From contig JAJTUQ010000001.1 in the NCBI GenBank assembly GCA_021399445.1, positions 6,572,001-6,636,000 of the forward strand: a DNA stretch of 64,000 nt, written 5' to 3'. Made by a program: the position numbers and the translations under genes. This DNA is from Xylogone sp. PMI_703. Lineage: Eukaryota; Ascomycota; Leotiomycetes. Below, one piece after another: positions 56,174-64,000 of the stretch. The notes under the pieces are model-generated. The model was not told the DNA's origin, ran no database searches, and worked only from the letters and a program-made list of their open reading frames with translations. Each line of letters begins with the position of its first letter. Positions within the stretch are counted from its first letter, which is position 1.

Positions 56174-59167
56174 CTAGGGAAAAGATTCTTTCCAATGGCT
56201 CAAATATTTGCCAAAACTGCCGGAGCCTGGGTATTCCTCACTAGCGGTATCCATGCGAACACCTTCCAAGTCAAGTAGTGGGACCATTGATGGCCTGCCA
56301 TGGGCACATTGAAAAGGGAATGCGCAATCTGCTAGGCGATTCAACAATACTTTACACTGGTCATGAGAAAGTTCGTCATTGAACATAATAGCACCTAGAA
56401 ATCATCAATTACTGGCTGTATCTTGTGGGGGGCAGAACTTACTTCTGCAGGACCTGGAATTTAAAACGTCAATCAGACTTTGAGGGCAGTCATGGATGCG
56501 CCGGACCCAGCTGGGGGCCATCTCGAGTTCGGAGAACTTATAAACATTATCAATGGTATTTGCTGGTCTAGTCCGTCCTTCATGTTTCTTCCAGGCTTCA
56601 GCTCGGATGTGGTTAATTAAAAGCTTCGGATCCAGCCTATATCTCTCCGTAACACTGGGTGGTAAACTACGCACGACAAGTCGGATATGCGGTCCATTTT
56701 TATTGGCTAGTGGGTCAGAAAGGATATCGTATTGGATGCCCCAGTCTGCAAAATATTGTTGTTGGGAGAGTAGGATATCGCCTTCCAATTGTAATACTTC
56801 AAAAACCATTGGTTGGTCAAGCAACAAACATTGAATGCCCAGCCCGCCTGCATCTCGTGGCTTGCAAAATTCCACCATGAGTTCTTCAATTCTTATCCGT
56901 TCATCTGCAGCATGTTGATCCACAAGTACCAGTAGCCCATCTTTGCTTGAACTTGCATTCATGGCCGTTATTTTGATCAGTATGAACTTCTTATCTACTT
57001 GAGATATTACCTCAGCAGATCGAAGAGAACTTTTGGAGATCTTTCCACACATCCCGGAAGAATGTTCTTGAAAGGCTTGTTCCAGATCTGCCTCTGAGTA
57101 TCCGGCACAATACGTATGAGGCCGATTTTGACATCTATCAGTGTTATAAGACCTTTGAATTGGACGGTCGGTGGGTTTGAACACAGGGTTTTCCCATTTG
57201 GTTAAAATATTGCTAACCCATGGGCTCAGTGGTCTATCTAGGCTTGGTATCGGTGAGTCAAAATCAGAAACGGCCCTGAAACTTGCTAGGTTCTGCTGCG
57301 ACAGTCTTTTTGGTAAATCCGAGGATATGATGTGGCCGGTTCTAAGATTGACAGCGGATTTTACTCTGGTAATAGGATCTAGCCAGTCCCCTATTTCATC
57401 TCGATCACAGTCATTCTCGGTCTTGCGATAGCCTTTAGACAGGACATCATCGAATGGCGGCCGTGAGATTCTTCCTGATTCGCAGACAAGCGGTTCTGAT
57501 GTCTTAATTTTTCGTTGGCGAAGCCCAAAGTCTACATTATGGCGAAGAGAAGATCTTCCCTCAGGAAGTTGTCGATTAGATGGTTCAGACAAGGACTTTT
57601 GCATCTGAGTACCACTTTTTACCCTTGACCACGCATCGAACGGAGATTGCGATTTTGACGAGCGTCGGAAATCCGGTAACTGCACGTTTCCACCAAGCTG
57701 GTCAAACTTACGCTTTCGAGGCAGTGACACTTTTCCCTGCTTTGTCGCCATCTGCTGTTTAAGACGCGGCTGCTTTGTATCTGATGACTCCGTTCGCGAG
57801 CCGCCGCTCTCTGGCAATTCAACATGAGATACCGTTGGGAGTAGATTGGCTGTCACTTGAGAATGGCTTGAAACCGTAGTCAGAGGATTATGCAAGGAGT
57901 AATTTGGCCGGAAATGGTGCTTTGAGAGGAACTCCAATATTGTTGCTTTCAAGAGCTCTAAAACACTTGCTAATATGTCTCCGCTGCTATCGAGGAAAGA
58001 ATCCACGTTTGATCTTCCATTAGTTCTAAGATGGTGCAGGATATTTATCCTAATGAAAAACATTGGCCATCTGTCCACGCCTTTCTTACTCCGGCGGAGC
58101 TCTTTCTTAGTGTAATCTAACCCGTCGGAGCCCTTTGATCTTCTCTCTTGGGCCAAACCATTGAGAAGGGATTCTTCTTCCTCATCGCCAAATGAGGAGT
58201 TCATAAAGAGCTGATTAACCTCATCATATAAAAGATTTTGGCCATGTGTGGAGGGTAAAGGCTCGATACCAAGCGACAAAAATTGAACTCTTCTAGATGG
58301 ACTGGGTTGTAGTGATATTGCCCCGGAGATATTCAGCTTCGAAGTTGAAGCACCAACCATGATCCAAGGGCTCCATTCCGTCGCGGAGATGTACTGAGCC
58401 TGCGAAAGAAGGCTGCAGATATATGGAAGATTTGGTTGAGCAGTTGGAAGTGCTTTAGCTAGCTGATTGGGCCCTGGTGGTCGAATAACGATCTTCTGGC
58501 TATTTTCTGAATTTCTAATAGTCATAGCAACATGAGAAGGCCAAGAGAGCAATAACCCTATGATGCGATGTTTCAGCTTCTCCCAAGACTTACTGTTCCC
58601 TTTCTCCCTTTCTGCTTCTATTACCCTTTGCTTCACTCTGACGGGCATAGCACCAAAAAGATCTCGGACGGTAACTCGCGTTCCATTCTTGAGATAAGGA
58701 AATTGGTATTCCACTGGGCTGGGGGTGATTCGAGAAACCACCCGTGACTTGTTGAACTGAATTGTATTGTATGAGTGATGCATCTCATGATGGGAAGTGA
58801 TCGATAGAAAAGAAAGTGCCGAGAGAGATGACAAGAACGTCCCATAGCCGCCATATAAGAGTTCTGTATCATGATATTTTGATGAATCTGTAGTAGAATT
58901 AATTCCGTGTTCTCCCGTATATTCTGGCAACCTACGATAGGGTTTTCCTAATCCTCCATCCTCGCCAAATTCAGACGGGGGAATTCCAATGCCGTCATCC
59001 TCAACAACGCAACCGCCTCGAGTATAATCAACAGTGACATCTATCTTTGTGCATCCCGCATCGAGAGAGTTCTTCGCAAGCTCAATAACAACACCGTTAA
59101 GACTTGTAATACTCGTAGAGGATTTGATTTGAGCCACGACATCAGGTGGCAAAGGCTGAATAGGCAT
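56174..59167 (-). CDS. MLH3: DNA mismatch-repair protein MLH3
   Basis: Exon 1 is 59167-56443 and exon 2 is 56394-56174, giving 981 aa. The N-terminal GHKL ATPase has ELAKNSLDAG (~29-38), EDDGIGI (~56-62), a YGGYGTFLSSLSALS lid and GTRVTVRDLFGAMPVR. The middle is a disordered linker. The C-terminal endonuclease domain has the MutL-type metal motif DQHAADERIRIEE (~746), and the metal-binding CRSAIMFND (spanning the intron, ~907) and CAHGRPSMVPLLDL blocks. MLH3 pairs with MLH1 to nick DNA in mismatch repair and resolve double Holliday junctions as meiotic crossovers in the nucleus. The start is the first ATG in frame, MPIQPLPPD. All catalytic motifs look intact, so it should be functional. Confidence 0.95.
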
Positions 59168-59877
59168 CTTCAAATGGTAAAGGATGGTCAAAGCTCTGTA
59201 TTCACATATTCCCCTTAAATTATCCAAGTTACCGAGAGATCTGATAATGATCTACTCCTTCCTGTGGCAATCGCAGCCCTGAACGCCATCGTTATTGGTG
59301 CGTATGCGGATGAGATCCCGCAGGAGCGACCGAAGTTATCTTCACAGATATGAACAAGGGCGTGAGGGGCCGTTCGACCGTCGGATTATGGATCAAAGAC
59401 GTAAGGGTTCATATCATATGCAATGAGAAATTGATAAAAGCTGGAATGATAGATATGCCGACTGTATTGGTACCTTACATGGTCCACGTGATTAGGCGCT
59501 AGAACACGTGTAGGGTGCGAGCCTCAGGTCGAGACGCTACAGCCTTGTGTAGACCAACAACGGAGATGACGGAAAACAACGTGGAAAGCTCATCAAGGTC
59601 GCTTTGCTTTTCGCAAACGCATTCTATTCATTCGCTTATCATTTGCCTGATTCAGTCGAAGACTATCAGGCATCAGATATCTATTTCCAGCAATAATTCC
59701 ATCTTACGCTCCCTTCCTCCCCTGTTACGGGCATATCGCGACCCTTTAGAATGGCTTCTGATCAGCCAGCGCAACCCACAAACGGTACGACCTCAGCAAT
59801 CCCGTGTTCTAGATTCCTTCAGTCTATGCACCACTGTGAGAGTCAGAGTTAGCTTCTACAATTTTGACATTTTATCA
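59168..59877. other. Divergent promoter region between MLH3 and the Ser-rich protein gene
   Basis: 710 bp. It contains two CACGTG E-boxes at 59485-59490 and 59505-59510. The frame of the rightward gene is open back to 59515 with an ATG at 59563, so part may be coding or a long leader. Confidence 0.6.
59485..59510. promoter_or_regulatory. Paired CACGTG E-box motifs
   Basis: Two perfect CACGTG hexamers begin exactly 20 bp apart (59485 and 59505), about two helical turns. They sit in the divergent promoter, ~370 bp upstream of the ATG at 59878 and ~320 bp from the MLH3 start. CACGTG is the classical binding site of bHLH factors in fungi; occupancy is inferred. Confidence 0.5.
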
Positions 59878-61170
59878 ATGGCTATTTACTATTCCCGAGG
59901 CTCACTAACACAGTCACCAGATCGCCCAGACCGATCACATCGACGCAGACCGTTTTCGAGTTGGGTCAAGAAGCTAGCAAATTTCAAAAGTAGTTCTAAT
60001 AGCAGTGGCAATTACACGACAGGAGGGAAGCGGAATACATACCGAGCAAACGGAAACTCGAAAAGAGCTACATTCAAGAACAATCCTTATCCTGCGTCAG
60101 GTATAAACGGTGATGCTGCAACACATACAAATGGTCATTTATCATTCTCTACGGCTCCCACACGCCGCAGTTCAAGTAGCTCCTCATTAGATCCGCCAGG
60201 TGGCTCTGTTGAATCGTCTTCGGATGGAGAGCCGCCACCAACTATTGGAAATAAGTCGGTGGCAGCGACTGTGTCAACTGATGCGGCCACTTCACATGCG
60301 CCATCGTCCGGTGAAGCTACTACTGCGACTGCTGGGTACGCGACTAGCACTGGAAATGGAGCAGGGAGTACCTTCTCTTCGCCAGCACCGTCTGTTAGGT
60401 CGTTGACAACAACTTTGACTACAATGCAATCAGCAGCACCTATGGCACAAAACGCCTCACATCATACTGGCCACAATAATAACCAAAGTGTACAATTCAC
60501 GCACCAATTCCCGACTTCGCCCATTCCCAATGCTCTTCCTGCACACCTAGCGCCACATGGAAATCATCCACCGACTTACCATATGGTAACGGCAAACAAT
60601 CTTCTCACAGACAACGCCTCAATACTTACTCTGGCATCGTCCTCTAAACGGCATCGAAGAAGGTCGATGGATACAGACGCATCAGTTCGTGCACTAGCTC
60701 CATCTTCTCTATTTGGTGGCAGCCGTGAAAGTCTTCCACTGAGTGTGCTGAGTGCGAACATCGACGGGAACACCATTGGGACAGCCGCTAGCCTACACCA
60801 AACCCGTACGAATATCGGCGGCCCAAGTGAAAGGGCAAGTGTATACTCATCAACTGGTATTGCTCCAGCCTTGGCGAGCGACAGAAATAGTTACTATGCT
60901 GGAAAACAGTCTATTGCAGCCGATGGAAGTAGTGTACGAAGTGGGCTCTTTGGACATGGCAGGCAAGACAGCATTAGTGGTAGTGTTGGCAATGTGGGTG
61001 TATCCGGTAGCCCTCTTGCCAGTCCACGCGAAGTTCCACCAGCTGGATTGCTATCTCGCAACAATTCTGGCTGGGGTGAAACCGGCGATGGTACTGGAAA
61101 CGAAAATGAGAATGGGAAGATTATATTCGAGACAGAGAAAGACGGCGAGAATGAAGTGGATAAGAAATAA
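59878..61170 (+). CDS. Ser/Thr-rich conserved fungal protein of unknown function
   Basis: 430 aa from the ATG at 59878 (MAIYYSRGSLTQSPDRPDRS). The conserved head includes RRRPFSSWVKKLANFK and is basic; the rest is Ser/Thr/Gly/Asn-rich and likely disordered, with blocks such as TDNASILTLASSSKRHRRRSMDTDASVRALAP and SLFGGSRESLPLSVLS that look conserved, and an acidic Glu/Lys tail. Relatives in other ascomycetes have, as I recall, carried the database name calcium-modulated cation channel polycystin, but I see no transmembrane segments, so that name is not supported. The frame extends upstream through an ATG at 59563 to 59515; I prefer the ATG at the conserved head. Confidence 0.7.
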   Translation: MAIYYSRGSLTQSPDRPDRSHRRRPFSSWVKKLANFKSSSNSSGNYTTGGKRNTYRANGNSKRATFKNNPYPASGINGDAATHTNGHLSFSTAPTRRSSSSSSLDPPGGSVESSSDGEPPPTIGNKSVAATVSTDAATSHAPSSGEATTATAGYATSTGNGAGSTFSSPAPSVRSLTTTLTTMQSAAPMAQNASHHTGHNNNQSVQFTHQFPTSPIPNALPAHLAPHGNHPPTYHMVTANNLLTDNASILTLASSSKRHRRRSMDTDASVRALAPSSLFGGSRESLPLSVLSANIDGNTIGTAASLHQTRTNIGGPSERASVYSSTGIAPALASDRNSYYAGKQSIAADGSSVRSGLFGHGRQDSISGSVGNVGVSGSPLASPREVPPAGLLSRNNSGWGETGDGTGNENENGKIIFETEKDGENEVDKK

Positions 61171-61661
61171 GCATCTCTTTTCTAATGGGAGAACTACCTG
61201 CACAAAGCTTTTCGTGATTTTTATTCTTCATGGTTGATTTTTGAACGGTCGTTTCGGAGTTGGTTCATAGGCTATTTTCTCTGGAAACGGAATTACTGGA
61301 TTGCATGATCAATGGCAGGATACTACTGGCATTATAGTCTCATGGTCGAGACTGTTTATAGATACCCGATGATGCTGATGCATTGTATTCTGTTGTTTTA
61401 ACAGTGCTTGTCGTTTCTGACTTCGACATGTTAGTGTGAGACAGACCTCATGGAATCTATGTCGAATATATGCATAGGTTTTCTAATCAAAATGCCAATT
61501 CACGTCTAGTTCCCAGGTTCGCTGGGCATTTATAAATCCTCTGAACCATTCTAAAATGCAAACCCCCAGTCAAATGAATACATCTATTTCGCGCACGAGT
61601 GATTTCATCATATGCTGATCATGGTTTCTCGTCACATTATTGTATCCATCGTGGGGAATTA
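61171..61661. other. Intergenic between convergent genes
   Basis: 491 bp, AT-rich, no gene. It should contain the 3' ends of the Ser-rich protein gene and the pyrroline-5-carboxylate reductase gene. Confidence 0.6.
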
Positions 61662-62640
61662 TTATTTTCCTATCTGCAGAGACCGCTCGGTGGCCTTGAT
61701 AATGGCCTTGCTATATGCCGATCTGACGCCATCTTCTTCTAGGGACAACAGGCCAGCGATCGTAGTTCCTCTCGGAGAAGCTGTTTTCTCTCTGATCAAT
61801 GCAGGATGTTCATCATTGTCTAACATAGTTGCCAGGCCACGGAGAGTCTGGGACAGGATATTCTTCGCCTCTGCTCTCTTTAATCCCTGACTAACGGCAC
61901 CGTCAAGCATGCCGTCAAATGCAAGACTGACAAAAGCAGTAGTTGTCCCAGCCAGGACACCTCCTAGGTCGTAGAGCTCAGGCGCGACTTTCGCAATTCT
62001 GCCTATCTGCAGAAAGATCCAGTCCACCAAGCTCTCATATTCTGGTGCCAGAGAGGTCGACTCGATAACCGACATACCTTCACCGAATTCGGCGGCCATA
62101 TTGGGCATTACTCTTGAGATATGGTATTCTCTCTGCTCATGTGGCTGGGCCATGTAATTGAGGTCCTCGACACCGGTAATGCCACGGTAAATCTTAGGAA
62201 GCGGCGTTCCTGCAAGGACGCTGATGACTAGTTTCCCTTTCAGAGCTTCCTGAACTCCCGGCTTGCTAAGCACCGAGTCAACCATGTAGGGCTTGAAGCC
62301 CAACAGGACGATGTCAGCTTTTCGCATGGCGGCATCATTCCCTGCCGTGGTGACTTCCAAGTGCTTCTCATGATCAGAGAAGCGAGTTCGGAGCTTCTTT
62401 GCTGAGCCTTCGCTAGACACGGTGGCTATAAATTTAGAAATCACGGGAGTTTGACCTTCTGCGATGGCTTTGCTATAGGATCGCAGCACGCCGGTCAAGA
62501 TACTCCCGCCCATGTTTCCTATTTATAGTTTTAGCTTCGAGCCTCAATTTCTCGGGTCCAGAAAGGGAGTGATGGCACACACCACAGCCAATGATGGCCA
62601 GTGTCTGGTCTTTTACCTGAGGTACGACGTGCCCTGCCAT
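61662..62640 (-). CDS. Pyrroline-5-carboxylate reductase, final step of proline synthesis
   Basis: Exon 1 is 62640-62583 and exon 2 is 62518-61662, giving 304 aa. The intron (GTGTGT donor, ATAG acceptor) splits the Gly-rich NAD(P)-binding motif, which after splicing reads LAIIGCGNMGGSILTG at residues ~15-30. Later landmarks are LGFKPYMVDSVL, VISVLAGTPL, RVMPNMAAEFGEG and the C-terminal dimer and active-site segment with SPRGTTIAGLL. The enzyme reduces pyrroline-5-carboxylate to proline in the cytosol. Fungi often have more than one copy; this could be the main PRO3-type gene or a paralogue. Length is near family normal and no motif is missing. Confidence 0.93.
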
Positions 62641-64000
62641 TTTTGGGTTGGACTAGAAGTGTAGGAACTGAGGAAGTGGCTAATTATCCTGTGGAGGTAT
62701 AGTACAAATCCGCCGGTCAGGAATGGTATAGGCAAATGGTGCAGTAGTTAATAAAGAATAACGTAAGGTTGCTATTTCGCCAGATTCCTACGTTATGGTT
62801 GTTGTGCGTACATTGAAGCCATCAAATGTGGAAGGTGGGCTAGCTTCAAAGCGGGCTCACCCAAGCGAACGGATCGACCTAAACTCTACAACACATGTAT
62901 AAATTCGGAAGTGATTCCAACAACCTCAATACGGTGCATGTCAATTGCTATTCTTTGAGGAATATAACTACGAATCTCTTCTGATATATCCAAAAATAAT
63001 ATTCAGATTGCCAAGTCTCAGGATTTCCATAGGATTTCCATAGGAAGGAAGCCAGCAAACCATGCTCTAGAAACAAAGGAATGACACTGACTGCCCAAGA
63101 ATACCAAGGCATAGTGGCTTGAAAAGCCTCTTCGATAACAGCGAGTGCCAAGAGCACAAGACTGTACGTACAGTTGTCACCTTACGTTTGGAGCACAGCA
63201 TTAATCCACAGTACTCAGCACAACAGCAGGATTCTCGCTGCACAAAATAGACCTCGAGACTGCATGTGTGCGGCGAAATTGGGCTGTTCCATCCGCGTGG
63301 GATCGCACGCCGCACCACGTTGGAACTATCGCGAAAAGGGCATCGGCGCAAATCAACGCATACGGAGTCCGACGAGGACCAATAGCAACATGGGATTGAG
63401 ATGGCGCTAAGGGGGTCTCGACCGGCAGATCGGAACAGTAGAATTCCCGCGATGTTTCCAAACGGGCGCCAGCACAAAGGGCGCTTGCATCTCCGAAACC
63501 AGAGCATCCAGTCCCTATCGATCGATGACTTGCTTCTTCATGAGCCGCCCTGCACACTGCAGCTCTAGCGACGAAAACTTCTATCGGGGCTAACGCAGGT
63601 CCTGTTCTGGGCCAGCATGCCCGAAAAACAATGTTCCGATAGCACAGCTCGCACAGGTCCACGTATGAGCTGCCCCTTGCCAATAAGGCATAACGTATAA
63701 CTCCACCCTCGCCTGGGTCCATTGCCTGAAGGGTCGAGCACGACTGGCATGGGCCCAAATCTGCGATATCAATGCGGTAAAGACTGGTCTTAGCCTTATC
63801 TTGGGAGTCCAGAAGCATGAAAACCAAATTAAAGGCGCAGGTAATCCGGCTGTGCTGGCACCATGGCTCCATATGACGTGAAACTTGGGTACTGGTCGTA
63901 CAGTCGGAGAATCAGGGGGTTTTTAAGCTTCGAGAACTTTGAAACGCCCACGACCCTATCAGCAGCTTAATCCTTCCAGTAAGGGGCGCCAAACAATGCG
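62641..64000. other. Right-hand end of window, no supported gene
   Basis: About 1.4 kb. The longest frame (minus strand, 63872-63201, 223 codons, ATG start) is Cys- and Ala-rich with overlapping frames on both strands and no recognisable motif, so it is not called as a gene. A short 11-bp tandem repeat lies at 63021-63044. The promoter of the reductase gene occupies the left end. Confidence 0.5.
63021..63044. repeat. 11-bp tandem duplication
   Basis: GGATTTCCATA occurs twice head to tail, followed by GG. Confidence 0.85.

Noticed and set aside
59878..61170. Polycystin-like cation channel name
   Set aside because: No transmembrane segments are present; the name is probably a propagated annotation error.
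63201..63872. Minus-strand 223-codon ATG frame, Cys/Ala-rich
   Set aside because: Overlapping long frames on both strands, no recognisable motif, no splice or promoter context; more likely a chance ORF in a GC-richer patch.
1..64000. Secondary-metabolite gene cluster
   Set aside because: No polyketide synthase, peptide synthetase, terpene synthase or P450 was seen; regulators and single enzymes alone do not make a cluster.

Overview
The window is fungal nuclear DNA. Genes are split by short introns (about 47-225 bp) with GTRNGN donors, CTAAC/CTAAT-type branch sites and YAG acceptors. The gene content (PalA/Rim20, a hydrophobin, two Zn(II)2Cys6 regulators, an ECM4-type glutathione transferase, MLH3) points to a filamentous ascomycete (Pezizomycotina). 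A Leotiomycete is my guess from general protein character, not a demonstrated placement.

Layout. 1-5743: no convincing gene, becoming AT-rich toward the right. 5744-7666: intronless transketolase-family enzyme. 8288-9414: unrecognised three-exon gene. 10102-10762: class I-like hydrophobin with low-complexity linker. 13357-16130: PalA/Rim20 of the ambient-pH pathway. 18493-20070: type II membrane glycosyltransferase of the Fringe/GT31-DUF604 type. 22519-25503: SOK1/T-complex-11 protein. 26530-26946: small membrane protein. 27312-28500: broken HNH-nuclease-like gene, followed by a gene-poor accessory stretch (28.5-32.1 kb) with a decayed ORF, a coding-like direct repeat and an 18-bp perfect inverted repeat. 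32154-32747: His-rich putative membrane protein. 33364-34290: conserved-looking hypothetical. 34.3-39.0 kb: gene-poor, with a Ty3/gypsy integrase relic at 38343-38596. 39039-40497: seven-exon glutathionyl-hydroquinone reductase, immediately downstream of a Zn2Cys6 regulator (41221-43447) on the same strand. 43.5-48.3 kb: gene-poor, with decayed or doubtful ORFs. 48311-49073: unknown two-exon gene. 49299-50741: SCP2-type thiolase. 51630-54571: six-exon Zn2Cys6 regulator. 55206-55929: Ras-like protein with damaged nucleotide-binding motifs. 56174-59167: MLH3. 59878-61170: Ser-rich conserved fungal protein, divergent from MLH3. 61662-62640: pyrroline-5-carboxylate reductase. 62.6-64.0 kb: no supported gene.

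There is no obvious single pathway. The genes are mostly housekeeping or regulatory, separated by long gene-poor intervals containing transposon and pseudogene debris. Two same-strand pairs could be functional neighbourhoods: regulator + glutathionyl-hydroquinone reductase (39-43.5 kb) and regulator + thiolase (49.3-54.6 kb). Gene models were built by eye from splice signals and reading-frame continuity. I saw no CRISPR array, rRNA or convincing tRNA, and no telomeric repeats.
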